This document shows, piece by piece, positions 48,357 to 62,375 of a DNA stretch of 64,000 bases. Under the pieces are notes generated by a model that saw only the letters and a list, made by a program, of their open reading frames with translations, was not told where the DNA came from and did no database searches. The stretch is from positions 9,471,836 to 9,535,835 of the forward strand of contig CM041198.1 in the NCBI GenBank assembly GCA_023078555.1, given 5' to 3'. Positions within the stretch are counted from its first letter, which is position 1, and each line of letters opens with the position of its first letter. A program made the translations under genes and the position numbers. This stretch comes from Ulva prolifera. Lineage: Eukaryota > Chlorophyta > Ulvophyceae > Ulvales > Ulvaceae.

Positions 48357-50998
48357 ATGCAGTGCCGCTTGGCAAAGACATGGGTGAACGTGACAGAGGT
48401 GCTGGAGCAGCTTCAGCACGGCGCGGCGCTCTCGGTAGCGCGCCGTGGTCACGCAACGCACATCGACCAGCTCAGTCTTGTATGTGCCGCCCGCCAGCGA
48501 CAGCATGGGCGTTCAGCTGTACTGGCTGACGCACGTCCAGATCATGGGCTGCTGCCACCCACGCAGTCGTGTCTCCGGCGTGCGATTTCAACTCGTACCT
48601 CCCGTCCCCTACGCAGCAAGGAGACGTCCGAGCACCCAGCTGATCATGAGCATCGGATTTATGAGCCACATCGCACAGCTGAGGCACCGATGCCCCTGCC
48701 GCGGCCCAACGTCATGCCCACCCCAGGTTCAGTCGTGATGGGCTTTGATGACAGCATCACATCTGCACAACCTCCATCGTGGGCACCGTCTCTAGTCCAA
48801 GGCCGCTTTCGTGCTGCTCCTGAGGACATGCTTGAGCTGGCCGCCGAGCCGCTACCCGCTGACCCTGAGACCATCTTCCCAACCACGACCACGCCACCGC
48901 AGACCGTGCCACGTGTTCGGCACTGGCGAGACTGGGCGTCCCGAGCAAAGAGTATCGACGACTGGCTGCGCCTTGTCCACAACAATCTCTTGCGGCGTGA
49001 TGTACCACTCGAGGAAGTGTCGTTTGTGCACATCTCGAGCGCCCAGCATGCGATGGCTGTGCTGCTGGAGAGCCTGCGGTGGCGGGAGGACGGTGCAGAT
49101 GCGTCACAACAGGTACAGGAACGTGTGAACATGGCTATCCTTGACCTGGCAGCTGCCATAGAGCAATGGCCTACGTGCAACAACTACGCCGACGTGGCTG
49201 GTTTCCTCTGGCGCGTCCAGCAGCTGTGCATCGTCAAGTGCCCCGAGCACGTCAAGGTCCGCTCAAGCCCCCCACTGCGCTCATGCATGACACTTCCGAT
49301 GTCACTTGGCGCTCATGCAGTGTTGAGGGCGGGTCATGGCCTGCCAATGCATGCTTGGCGCGCTGCTGCACAACCTTTCGGCCTCTACACCGGGCCTGTG
49401 CCACGCAGCGGTGTGTCTACCAGGACGCAGAGTAGGCCTGCTTCAGCACCCCGGGCGCTGCATTCACGGGTGTGACAGCAGACCGCATCCGGCATCGAGT
49501 GGATGCTGTGCGGCACACTGGCGGCCGCTGTGCAGAGTCTGCGGAGCAAGCTGATGGAGCTCGGGCCAGGCAAGGGGCCGGGCTTGCTGCACCGCCTCAT
49601 TGCGCGTGCCTCGTCGCTGCCCATCATCTTCGAGGACCGCATCGCCACGCAGCGCCTCTGCGGAATCGTCTACAACACCGCGCACCCCTGTCCCACCTTC
49701 TTCTCCAACCTCGCCATCTACCTCGACGCCTCGACTGCGCAGCCGGAGGTCGCGGCGCCGTCGCCGGTCCTCGCACCGCGGCGGGCCTCGGCGCCAGTGC
49801 CGCTGTCGCACGGCGCACCCGGCGGCATCGGGCCGCTGACAGCGGTGGAGGGGCTAAGCGGGGACGGGTTCAGGAGAGACGCGGCGGCGGTGCCGCGGCA
49901 GGTGGCGCTGGAGGCAGCAGCGGCGGCGCAGGACCCGCAGGTCGCGGCTGCGCGGGTGCCTCCGCAGGAGGCGGGGGTGGCGAGTGCGGGGTACACGGCG
50001 CGTACGATCAACATGATTGCGGGCGCGTGCGCCAACGTTCTGCAGGCCCACGGACCGGCCGCAAACCACCTCAAGGTGTGGCCCTGCCTGCCCGGCCCTC
50101 CATCGCTGTTCTATTGCCGCAACGCCGTCCTGTCAGGCATGCTGGAGCGGCGCGCCGAGGAGTACAGCTCCAAACGGTGCACATGGTGACTGTGCCACCT
50201 CAGGCAGGGGGTGAGCGCCTGTGGGCCGTCCTCGGGGGCGCAGGACCGCGACCACGACTAGGAAGCGCGAATCTGTCAGCTGCTGGGATGTGCAGCAGAT
50301 CGATGAGGATACTGCATGTATTGGTGCCGCAGATGTCTTCACATGCATCTGGGTGTCTCGTCAATTGGCATCCTATCAGCTGCCTTGGATTATCCTGAGT
50401 GATGATGAGTCTACCCATGCAGGGCCATGTGAGGTCAATCTTTCGGTCTATTGGACAGAGGTGGGTGGACCTCATTTTCGAAGGAGCTCAGAGTCAGCCC
50501 CAGTCGCTCACGTTCTTTCTGACGGCTCATTCTAAGTGTCGGGTACGCCACTGCAGTGCAAGGCTTCGCTGCCCCTGTACCGCGAAGCAAGTGTGCACTT
50601 GTAGCTACATGCATGCGCTCGTGCCCCGATGACAGGGCAAGCAGCTTCAGCAATGTCGCAGATGGGTGCAGATTCCGGCAGAGCCACATGTGTTGTCTAT
50701 GATGCTGAAGCAGGCGGTCATCGTGCTCAAGGACTGTGACCCGCAAGGAGTCTCCACCATCATGTCAGCACTGGCATTCCTCTGCAGCCCCCGAGATCCT
50801 GATGCCCGTGCGGTCTTCTGCGTGGCGCATGCACAGCTGCTGCGCGTGCTGCGAACACACATGCCAAGGACACGTGCGCTCCTTTGTAGCTCGTTCAGTG
50901 CTTTGTGACTGTCTGTTCTTGCTCTGGCAGGACATGGTCGCTTTGGAAATGGTCACGTCTTCATTACAGACCTCATCAAGCTATCACATCATATCTGA
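48357..50998 (+). CDS. Helical-repeat (OPR/FASTK-like) protein or N-terminal half of the RAP protein
   Basis: The first exon starts at the first ATG, 48357, and runs to a donor at about 49257; its N-terminus is basic and could be an organelle transit peptide. Exon-like frames follow at about 49526-50074, 50448-50540, 50664-50873 and 50931-50998. They encode paired amphipathic helices such as RDWASRAKSIDDWLRLVHNN, RTINMIAGACANVLQ, VDLIFEGAQSQPQSLTFF and VSTIMSALAFLCSPRDPDAR, the style of FASTK/octotricopeptide-repeat proteins that bind organelle RNA. With the phase-matched last junction the frame ends ITDLIKLSHHI at 50998, 36 bases before the end of the convergent NHP2 gene. It may be a complete gene, or the front half of the RAP-domain gene further right. 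A Pro/Ala-rich stretch in exon 2 is probably disordered. Confidence 0.55.
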
Positions 50999-51034
50999 GG
51001 TCCTAAGATAGGCAAGCAGACTCATTGGATTTGT

Positions 51035-51628
51035 TCAGGAGGTCTCCAGTTTGTCCATTTTCCCCTTCACTTCTTTGTACAGTGCTACAACATCCTCGTC
51101 CGGAGCATCTGTGGCCTTGATCGGTTTTGGCAAGACCATCAAACAGCTTGTCGGTCTTCGCGTTTGGCTTGCGTTCGCGAGGTGCTGCATACATCCATAT
51201 GCAGTTAGGCTATGATCTGACACGCACATGGCTGTAGACGCCTACAGCTTGAAGCTGCACACACCTCTTTCGACGGAACATAGACATACGGGATGTCGTT
51301 ATCTTCGCAAAGCACTGGAACGTGTGTAATGACGTCGATTGGCGAGATGTCCCCAGCTAGAATCACAATCCTGCACAGTGGCACAGCTCCAGAACACATA
51401 GATAGGAGCAAAACTGACAGGGACAGCGGCCCCGGACTGGCATGCTTCGCACCCCTTGTTGTTCTTGCGAATGGCTTTCACAACTTCTTTTACTCCCCGT
51501 TTGACTTGCTTGGTTTTGGTTGCTTTCTTGCACAGCTTGAGCACTTTCTTGCAGAGTTTCTGTGACGCGAGTGGCTTTGCGATCGGAGCGCAGTACTTAA
51601 TTGCTTTGTCATAGTCTTCGTCGGCCAT
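51035..51628 (-). CDS. NHP2: H/ACA ribonucleoprotein subunit 2 (L7Ae family)
   Basis: NHP2 binds H/ACA snoRNAs with dyskerin, NOP10 and GAR1 for rRNA pseudouridylation in the nucleolus. Three phase-matched exons: 51453-51628, one ending near 51265 that begins IVILAGDISPIDVITHVPVL, and one from about 51190 to the stop at 51035. Exon 1 gives MADEDYDKAIKYCAPIAKPL and the Lys-rich helix KKVLKLCKKATKTKQVKRG that contacts RNA. Exon 2 carries the L7Ae core VLCEDNDIPYVYVPSKE. Exon 3 gives RRPTSCLMVLPKP and an acidic C-terminal helix. The protein is about 150 residues, normal for NHP2. It lies on the opposite strand between the two helical-repeat gene models. Confidence 0.93.
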
Positions 51629-52308
51629 GATCTATGATACCTCGAGTCAGCTGCCGCTGTCCGTGCGCAAGATCTAGTGAGCGCCGTCCGAAGGCGAGCA
51701 GGTAGATTCTCGCACTACGAATGGTATTCACCAAACCACAGCACCACGTGTATGCTTTAACTTGGTTCAATTGCCTCAAGAGTTCCCCAATATACTCTCA
51801 CAAGTATCGGGCGCCGGCGGTCTAATGGGTGCCACGCTATTGCTTCCAGTAGTCGGCTGCAATAGTATCCGCGCGATCACTTTCCCACAGTACCAAAAAC
51901 ATCCGGTCACAACATGGCACAATGTCGCGTGGCTGCTCGCACTGCCACCTGGGTATCGGAACCAGCAGCTGCAGCTGTATTTCAGCGATGGCCCATGTCG
52001 ACACATCAGGCCCACTTCGACGTAGCGCGACAACGCATTGTTCCACATCCGCTGTCGCCAATCCAATGATACCCAGATCCGCGTCCTGGTCGTAACGATC
52101 GTGCGTTGCTGGCCATGCAGATGGGGTTTATAGCAGGCTGCACCGCAATTCTGAAATGTGATCAGATCCCATTTGCCGTCGCAGTCGCGTAACCCAGGGC
52201 ACACCGGGAAACACACACTGTGCCCTTGCAACACACTGCACAATCGTGTGCGCAGGTCTGATCATCAGAGACGCAGCATGGCACTCATTACCTCGCATGC
52301 TGTGCAGA
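51629..52308. other. Region upstream of NHP2; possible 5' end of the RAP gene
   Basis: Should hold the NHP2 promoter. If the RAP-domain gene is independent, its first exon should also be here. Frames at 51762-52025 (+) and 51776-52243 (-) are open but have no motif. An ATG at 52267 opens MALITSHAVQSTLRTSAAM, which looks like a transit peptide but is out of frame with the downstream exon. Confidence 0.3.
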
Positions 52309-55260
52309 GTACTCTGCGAACGTCAGCTGCCATGCAAGCTGGGCGTTTGGCGCGATGAACTTCGCACCGAGCCTCCACCTCTCGAAGCTCCTCTGCGAGG
52401 CCGTCACCGACAGCCTGCAGCTGCGCGAGCAGACGCTGTCAATGCAGCAGCTGTGCGCGTTCCTGTGGGGCCTGACGAAGGTGTCGCACCTCCAGGAGTC
52501 CGCTGGCAGCCGCGGCAGCGGCACGCGCCTCTCGGACGTGTACGGCGGCTCCGGCCGCGGCTGGCAGAAGCGCAAGGCTGCGCCAACGTCGGCGCAGGTC
52601 TGGCAGGAGAGCATCATGCCGGTCGTGCGCGCCGCACAGCAGCCCGCCGCGCGGCATATCCGCAGCCTGCACCCTGACTACGCCCGGGTGCGCTGCCGCC
52701 ACTTGCCCAGGACCCACACACCCGGCCAGCGCCGCTGCCTGCTGCCTGCCCATGATCGTGTTGCAGTTCCATGCCAGCAGAGCTCAGCGCTGTAGAGCCG
52801 ATTGCGTGAGATCTGGGATCACGGATGCTGAGCGATGCTGCCCAACCTAAATCGCCCGGCCGGATCGGTCGCGGGCCGGGCAGCGCACGATCGATTCAAA
52901 TGCACTTGATTCCGCCGGGGAGGTATGGCGAGGTGCAGGTGGCGGGGGGCTGACGGGGGAGTCGTGGTGCAGGCGGTCAGCATGCTGATGTGGTCGCACG
53001 CGCAGCTGCGCCGGCAGCCGTACGCCGTGCTCACGTCTGCGGTGATCAAGCATGCAGAGGAGTGTGCGGCAGCGTACAGCATGCAGGGCTCCACGAACCT
53101 CGTCTGGGCGCTGCACACGCTCATGCCGACCGTGCCGGCGATCCCGCGCGCCACGACGCAGCGCATGGCGTCGACGCTCGCCAGCCACGGGGCGAACGTC
53201 CTGCGCCTTGTTGTACGCCCCTGCCTCTGGCTGCGGTCAATCGCCTTCATGGCTGCGGCTGGCGGCTCGCAGCCGAGGGAGTGCTGAAGCCGAGTAGCAC
53301 CTGAGGGCACTGTTCTGATCTGAGCGCAGCGCATGGTTTGTGCCTGAAGCAGTGCTGTCACGTGCTTTGCGAGGGCGGTGTGACGTGTGATGTTGGGCTC
53401 GTGGGTCGTGATGTGGTGCGGCCATCAGGGAACTAGTTGGATGCCTTGTCACCGGTGCTTTGCGCATGCTGATAAAGTTGCATAGCTTGCCATTTTGTCC
53501 ATCAGTGGGAGATATACCTGCTGAATGCTGAGCTGGGGCAGGCCCGCAGCAGCCCTGGCTGCAAGTGGGGTGGTGTCGTGCAGGACAGAGATCTCAAGGC
53601 AACCAAGCAGGACATCAGCAAAGTGCGCATGGGGCTGCAGGCCTGCGCGGTGACGCTCAGCAGCATGGTGTCCCGCCATGCACTGATGGAGGAATATGTT
53701 CCCTTAGCGCTGGTATGACTCATACCGCCCCGTTCCGCCAGGATACGTCCCATTTTCCTCTCCAGAACAATCTGACAACAGACTTCCGGTCCTGCTGCTT
53801 TGCACTCTGCACACTCTACCTTTTATGCTCCACGAGTGGCCGTACCTAGCCAGGTCCAAGCTATTCGGAGAATGAGGCCTTGGATGCCACATCGAGTCAA
53901 GGTCGTCATGGTCATTTGCATCATGCCACATCATGCATTAACTTGAGCTTTGCAAGTTCACTTCCTGGCTGGTGCTTCAGGTGCACAAGATGTTGAGACA
54001 AGTGGAGACTTGCCTTCGCCTGTGTGTCGACAAGTATGGCATGCCTGCCGCCCACAATGAGATTTGCATGGTGCGCCGACTGAATGGCCTGTACATCCAG
54101 CGCTTGGTCGCATACGTGTTCAGTTCCGCTCACTGCAAGTGTAAACTGGTACAGATTCAGCAGACGTACGATGTGTTGAGTCAGCTTGGACTCGAGGGTC
54201 AGGTGCAAGAACACGCAGAGCTGTGGAAGCTGGTCGGCACATATGTGCACAAGTCCAACAAGCCTCAAGCGTTCAAGGAGGTTGCAGCGCCGTCCGTCCT
54301 TCAACACAGCGTCACAGCCTGCATCCGCAAGCTGCACAGCAGCAACTGGTTCCCTCCATGCACCACTGTTCAGGTTCGTGCCCTTCCACAGTCGTAAGGC
54401 AGGCTCGATAGCTTCGGCATGCTCAAGATGACACTGCAGCTTCTCCCGTTGATGTTGCAGTCGTGATACAAGAACGCGTGGTTTGTTGCAAGAGTTGGCA
54501 AATCAACCTTGACTTCCCTCCTGTGTGCTTGTAGCCGACTCTAATGCAACCACGATGTCGTGCATGTCCGCTTCCTGGAGTACCTGCAACACTGACTCCA
54601 CAGCAGCCTCTTCGATTGCTCGGTGTGGCTCTGCAGGAAGAAGTGAGGCTCGGGCTGCAGAGGTATGTGGATGTCATGGTGACTGTACCTGCATCAGGAG
54701 GCAAGCCAGCTCGGCGCATTGCTGTGGAGGTCGATGGCCCTCACCACTTCACTGCCGCTCTCCAACCAGACGGCCCAGCAAGCTTCGGGCGCAACAACAC
54801 GTGGCCGGACGGCCCCACGCAGCTGCGCAACTGGAGTCTGCGCCGGCTGGGCCTCGAGGTGGTGGACATCCGGTACTATGAGACAAACTGGAAGAGCGCA
54901 CGTTTTGCGGCAGAGTCAAAGTACGCGGGGAATGCCAGCCGGCCGTCGCCGGCGATGATGCAGCTCGTTGCCCGCAAGATGAGGGAGGTTCTGGGGCCGG
55001 AATTTGGCAGGCAGCGCTGGGGTGCACACCAAGATGCCAGCCTGGTGCCTCAGAACTGGGAGCCACGTTTGCCGGCTGGGTACGCTGGGGAGTCAGTGGA
55101 CGCGGATTTAGCTCCGGAAGATAGAATTCCCGCCACAGATGCGAGTGGCCCATTGCCGGGCAGGCGGCTCGCTGGAACTGGGGGGCGGAATGGCACTGTG
55201 CCATCTACAGACCAGCCTGGCCGGGAAAATGGCAAAAGGGACCCCTGGTCGTATGATTAG
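52309..55260 (+). CDS. RAP-domain protein with helical (OPR-like) repeats
   Basis: RAP-domain proteins of algae and plants act on chloroplast or mitochondrial RNA. Exons are visible at 52309-52687, about 52972-53207, about 53539-53714, 53982-54372 and about 54540-55260. The first contains SWAFGAMNFAPSLHLSKLL and LSMQQLCAFLWGLTKV, the second STNLVWALHTLMPTVPAI, both typical OPR/FASTK helix pairs with the W-A-(x)-L core. The last exon holds the RAP domain at about 54710-54900: RRIAVEVDGPHHF, then WPDGPTQLRNWSLRRLGLEV and VVDIRYYETNW, with the expected Asp and His of its nuclease-like fold. A Gly/Pro-rich tail follows to the stop at 55260. The first exon's frame is open into an acceptor at about 52307, so an upstream exon is missing; it could be the gene left of NHP2. 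Confidence 0.85.
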
Positions 55261-56612
55261 GTTCCTGCTGACAGCGGGTGCAGGTCATCCGTGCTGATTC
55301 TGTGCGGCTGTGATAGTGACAGTTATAGTCTGCCGATCATTGCAGGAGCGTTAGTTGAATTGCAAGCACCGTTATGCATCGATTGATACCTGTCTCACGC
55401 TGTCTGTCGGCTCCCGTCAGCCTGATGAGTGGCTGCCTGACTATTCTTCAGGGCATTGACTGGCTCCAGGGCTGCCCGCACGTGTGCCTGGCAACGCTGC
55501 GTCCCAGGTACGCATGCGCCGCAGGTACGCATGCGCCGAAACAATGGTGTGTGTCTTAAATGAAGTGCACCTGCGGACTGCCCCGCAGAAGAGGTAGTTA
55601 CCAGCCCGTTAATAGTATTCGCCCAAGCACAGGCTACTTTCACATGTGCTGCCGTCTATCTCATTGTCTCTGTGAGGTTGCGACCAGCCAAGGCTGCCTC
55701 CAGCTCAAATCGTGCAAGGCACCTGTTCAGTAGGCTGCGAACTGGATGCCCGCTCACAGCTCGAAGGGATCGGTGAAGTGCAGACCCTTCCTCAGATTAC
55801 TGAAATTTGCAGTGCCGAGCAGAGGTGACATGAAGTTATAGAGTTCAGCTGAAAACACGAGACCATTACAGTGCTGAACACACCAGCACTTGCATTCAAA
55901 TACTAAGCCATTGAATAAGTTGCACGCTCATACAATTTCTACTCAGACGGCATTGTCACCAGACCTTCCTACGGTTTCGCTTGCCCCATGGCCGTCCACA
56001 GAGCCATGCAACACTGCACATCATGCAGCTCAACTCAGCCGATAGTTGCTAATCAGCCGGCAAAGCACGACGACCTGTTGTCGAAGCTCACCCTGACATC
56101 GTGCAAGTGCGGCCAACATGTCAGGGCCGACTTGATGTGGACTGAGACGTCATTCATTCTCCAACCAAGCGCAAGTACTGGCATTCCACACGTACCCAGA
56201 TGGCAAAGACCAGTTCGCTAGTAGCATAGCGATATGGTACCAAGTGCCTTGACTACGTTCGATCAGCTGCTGTGGAAAACGAAGGGTCTGCCAGAGAAAT
56301 GTGTGTCAAGGTGTTACGGATGCTCCCACTCATGTGGGGCATGTCATGCTCCATGTCATGCAGACGATGCCGTAGCTGGTTTGCCAAGATGGTGTTCTTC
56401 ACGCCCTGCAAGAGCATTTGGTATATTGAGTGACTTCTAGTATGCCTTTAGAAGTGGACTATTGTGTTACTCACGCCCTTGCACTGGATGGAGAAGCGCG
56501 TTTTCATACCACACACGTATCTCACAGACCAAGGGACTAATTGGCGAGAAGGAAATCAGAAAGGAGCAACAAACACAAGACAGTGACACGCCATCCAAGC
56601 AGTTGCAAGAAG
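55261..56612. other. Intergenic region with a short tandem duplication
   Basis: About 1.35 kb without a recognised gene. Two adjacent 17-base copies of caggtacgcatgcgccg lie at 55505-55538. Short frames on both strands have no motif. Confidence 0.35.
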
Positions 56613-57425
56613 TCATGGCGATGCACAAATATAAACTGGCACGCCATGACCTAATTGAAACAAGCAGTTACGCACCGATGGGTTCGAGTTAGGCATTGGC
56701 AGGGAGGCAGCACAGTCTGACAGGGTGTCCCTGTGCACAGCTTGCTGTGCAAGGGAGTTGGCAGGGGTCACTGCAGGAAACATAGCCGTTGACGCGAATT
56801 CTCCACATGCTGTAGGTCCACAGGGTTCCATGTCTACATCTGCGGCCATGGGTCGATCAGGCGCTTGGTGGCCCTGCTCGTTCATAGGTGTCTGCCATGT
56901 GCCACTTGGTAGACATGCACTGGAACGTCGACACTGCTGGGCTCCTTGTGCCGAGGTGACCGGCATTGCGGATCGAGAAGGGCCTCCAACGTCGCTGCCG
57001 CTCGGGCGACTGATCGCACTGTGATGCGGGACTTGCTGCCCGCCGGCAGTTGGGAATGTCTGTGCCGAGTCGCTGCTTGTTGGAGTTGCGACCGGAAGAC
57101 ACGGCTCTGATGGTGCATCGTTGCCGTACATAAGCATGTCAGAGTCAGTACCATCTTGCGATAGCATTTGTGCAAGCATGCGCTTTACTTCGGGGTCTGC
57201 CGATGCAAAACGACGCTCGAACGCCGCAAGTTCAGAGTCCAGGGCGTCCAGCTGCTGCAACTGGCGCGCCACCTGCTCATCTTCCGATCCTGCACTGTTT
57301 ACATCTACATGCTCGGGAATGATGCCTTGTAATGACAAGGCAAGAGCTTGCAAATTTCTCAGCTCGTGTGCTGCGGTTTGGTCCTGCATGCGCAGCTCAG
57401 TTGTCAGGGCCAGCGTGACGGTCAT
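56613..57425 (-). CDS. Intron-free gene for a 270-residue protein of unknown function
   Basis: A single minus-strand frame runs from an ATG at 57425 to a stop at 56613. Residues 1-95 are helical and acidic, with heptad-like runs (LRNLQALALSLQGI, then QVARQLQQLDALDSELAAFE and PEVKRMLAQMLSQDG), suggesting a coiled coil. The rest is Ser/Pro/Gln/Thr-rich and probably disordered. The composition resembles transcriptional regulators or scaffold proteins, but no domain is recognised. The lack of introns contrasts with every neighbour; extra exons at either end cannot be excluded. Confidence 0.5.
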   Translation of the reverse strand: MTVTLALTTELRMQDQTAAHELRNLQALALSLQGIIPEHVDVNSAGSEDEQVARQLQQLDALDSELAAFERRFASADPEVKRMLAQMLSQDGTDSDMLMYGNDAPSEPCLPVATPTSSDSAQTFPTAGGQQVPHHSAISRPSGSDVGGPSRSAMPVTSAQGAQQCRRSSACLPSGTWQTPMNEQGHQAPDRPMAADVDMEPCGPTACGEFASTAMFPAVTPANSLAQQAVHRDTLSDCAASLPMPNSNPSVRNCLFQLGHGVPVYICASP

Positions 57426-58069
57426 GCCACCGGACTATCATGAGCGGCTGAAGCGGTATTCACAGTCCTCTCAAATGAATAGCACAGTGCCATAAATTGG
57501 ATGCCCTGCCGATCCTGCAGGACATCTATGCGAAGATCGATGCTGATTCAAGCTTGAGCAGGAGACCGGCCACACATGCAGGTACTGCATTCGAATAACA
57601 GTATCATGTAGCTTGCATATGCTACGGCCTGTTCCGTCAGCCAGTATGTGCACATCAAGGAACAGAGCGCTCTTCAGACGTGGCGAACCCGTCCCAGCAC
57701 AATGGTTCATGGGTTAAGGTGATTGGCAAAGCGAATATATCGTACCATGAGAGTTATCTAAGAACGAACGTGAGGAGAGAGTGTGGTCAGGTGGCAGGCC
57801 ACCTACTCGCACGATCAAATTGGCTACAGCAACGTCAAAGGAAAGGCAAGTCGAGCCGCACTGTGGGGGCTGCCGACATAATATGCGCCTGCCTGTCTCA
57901 ACGCAGCTGTGCCGCCGCAGATGTGCAGACACGCTCTTTCGGTCCTCAGCAATGCGAAAACTGGCAGGCTAGAGCAAGTGACAGTGATCAAGAAGAACTG
58001 ATCAGTCGTGGTGTCTAAATTTTAGCTTCTGAGGGGGGAAAAGGGATGTAGAGATAAGCCTATGGCACT
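57426..58069. other. Probable divergent promoter region
   Basis: Lies between the minus-strand gene starting at 57425 and the plus-strand candidate at 58070. No convincing coding frame or repeat was seen. Confidence 0.3.
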
Positions 58070-59430
58070 ATGAGCTTCGACGACGAGCGCGCAATGATCT
58101 CCAGCGCTCGTGTCCACGAGAGTGTGCCCGGGCGTCCGCGTCGCGTCATATCCGCGAACATGCGCGCCCTGGCTGCAGCTGGTCCTCAGACCCGTCGAAA
58201 GCCATAATTTGTACACAGCTATGGCACCGGAAGCCATAGCCCAGTCCACAGAAAACACAACGCAGCACATCGCCGCGTCTCTGCGTAAAGTCATTTTTTA
58301 ACGGGGCAGCGCCCGCTTTGGATTGTAACTACGGATTGCAAAGCACATGCATGCAACACACGCATGCCCACAGCCCTGCATCACTGACGCAGTTTTCGCT
58401 CGTCATGACCTATCTGTCGATCGTGGCCCGGATGTGCCTGCGGCACGTGTCCGCATCGTTAGACCGGCGTGAACTTCATTTTGGTGTGAACGGAGTAATC
58501 ATACCGGCACAGCAAACACTCTTGTGACGGCCAACTGCCGTGACACAAGTGTTCATGTCCGCAAGCCGCAGTGCGATTCCAAAAGGCGTGAAGACACCTG
58601 GCAGCCTATCATATCGATGCATGTTTGATGGCCTTTCCTGAGTGCGATATGCAATGGCGATGCAGCTGTGCAAGGTCTTTCCGTTATGCTTGCCAACGAC
58701 ACTCACCGTCTGCCGCGCCCCGACATGATATCATATCATGGCAGCCATGGTTGAACCTTCTCAGAACTATCCGCCAGAAATCTTGTCGAGCAGCAAGAGC
58801 AACTCTTCCCCTCGGACGATCGCACTCGTTATGCAGAGAATGCCAGAGACGCTGGTCTACAGCAGGTGCAGCACATAGGAGCATTGACTCCACCCGGAAC
58901 AGCGCCACCTAGGACGGCCTGAAGCTGGCATGATGCATCAATTTGGGCTGCAGGATAAGCATTGGCAAAGCTTACCAACACGTTCTGACGACTGCGGATG
59001 CTGTTCACAGCCGTGCAGTTCGAATGACTACTCTTCGTTTCCTGCAACAGTCATGCGCTCAGGCTTGCCCTGCACCTCCAGTATGCACAGCTGGAACAAA
59101 ATGCTGAACATCCAAGCTGGGAGTAAGCTCGTGGTGTCGGGTCTTTCAATACGTACAGCGCCTGTCCAAGGGCTCCTGCCTCTGCATCACACTCCAGATC
59201 CACCAGAACGGCAAGCCTCACATCCGCACCTCCACGTACAGACAGAGCCTCAGTCCACTCTTCGGCACGTGCTCATGGACTTGGGGGCTTGGCACGATGT
59301 CTGCCTTTGCAAAAAACTTGTTGGTGCAGATGTACTGTTGCCAAGTGGGTGACAAATCCCAGGGCTGGGGTGACTGGGCATTGTTCTGCGTTTTGGGACG
59401 GTGCTGATTTGATGTGACTGCGAGCAGTCT
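58070..59430 (+). CDS. Cluster of exon-like segments, probable unrecognised gene
   Basis: An ATG at 58070 opens a protein-like 45-codon frame starting MSFDDERAMISSARVHESVP. Further plus-strand segments look like exons: one near 58399-58471 (FARHDLSVDRGPDVPAARV) ending at a GTGAAC donor; one at 58765-58865 (LSARNLVEQQEQLFPSDDRT) with cag/gtgcag borders; and one at 59051-59122 (HALRLALHLQYAQLEQNAEH) ending at a GTAAGC donor. From 59159 a phase-matched reading gives a Ser/Arg/Ala/Pro-rich tail. Two middle junctions do not phase, so the model is incomplete. I do not recognise the family. Confidence 0.4.
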
Positions 59431-60655
59431 TGTATGGTGTGTGCTGCCTGCGGTGTAACCTGCCTGTCTGAGTGAGCCCTGAGTGGCTGATGTCAAGGTG
59501 GCCCTTGCTACATGGGGACACGGTGGACAGTCCCATGATTGACAGTCCCATGATTGACAGTCCCATGATTGACAAGCCTGAAGTATCCCACATGGATACA
59601 TTCCCCGTCACCTTGCCTCGATCTGTGGGCAGACGATTTGAACTCGCCGCGTTGGGTGGACTGGCCATGCATTGCCACGGTTGTACTGCGCTTTGCCTGT
59701 GCTGGTGTTGTTGTGTGGATGACATGATTGTCCATTGATACAGTGCTGTGTATATGGAGCCATGTTGGGCTGCATGCAGGATGTGGGCTGTGATTGGGCA
59801 GGCTGCAGCGGAACCTGAATCCACATCAGGAAGGGTGTGTGCTGCCTGTGGATGGCTTGTTGGCTGGGGGGTGGTTTGGAGTGGCTGCGGTGCCTCGGGT
59901 TGTTCTGAGTCCGGGGTAGCAGTGGTGGCGCTTAATTGAATGCACGAATGTATGTAGTTACAAAGGAGGGAAGCTGGGCATGGAATCGTTTCTCGGAATC
60001 CACTTGCAAATCCACGAATGTATGTATGTGTGCATGCATGCGGTCACATAGCCATGTCCATATTGCTATGAGTTCCTGAGCGGTTCCTGCGCTGCTGCCT
60101 GCTTCTCCGAATGTGTCCTCGTAGCCACCTCAGCAAGCTTTTGCCTAAGCATCGACGCGGCCGTGCTGCGCCTGCCATCGCGTCTCATTTGACAGCGGGA
60201 CGAAGATGCTGGCCCGTTTCCATGCCCCCGTGCTGGTCGCTGTTTCGCTGGTTGCGCCATGCCGCAGGCATTGAAACCGGCAAGCAGGTAAGCGGCGCAG
60301 ACATCTCCAAGCAGCATCACGCAGGGCAAAAACCTGGGGGGTTTGCCTCACTGGGCTTTGATGCGAGGCAGAGGGAACGGGGCGGGTTGCAGCGCATGCT
60401 TGTGGGGCGGCCCTGGGCACAATGTGCGGTGGAGGTGCGGGCAGCAGATGCGCTCGTGGCGCGGCCTGTGATAAGGCCGTAAGAGCAGCAAGAGCAGCTG
60501 CATACGTGGTTTGCAGCGATGCCTGGACATTGTGAGAGGGAGCCTTGTGCATCACGTACTGCCTTCCTAGCTGTTGCTGTCCAGAAGAAGCTGTAATGCC
60601 CTTATACATCTCACATTTTCAGCTGCCGTGGACACAGACATGCCTTCCTCACCAG
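59431..60655. other. Intergenic region, weak minus-strand candidate
   Basis: A minus-strand frame at 60066-60260 reads RRSTAASMLRQKLAEVATRT near its end and could be a terminal exon, but nothing supports it further. The stretch otherwise contains the small tandem repeat at 59526. Confidence 0.3.
59526..59570. repeat. Three tandem copies of a 15-bp unit
   Basis: gacagtcccatgatt is repeated three times without change, followed by a partial fourth copy. It reads as Asp-Ser-Pro-Met-Ile repeats on the plus strand, but no gene is supported here. Confidence 0.9.
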
Positions 60656-62375
<1,720 letters not shown>

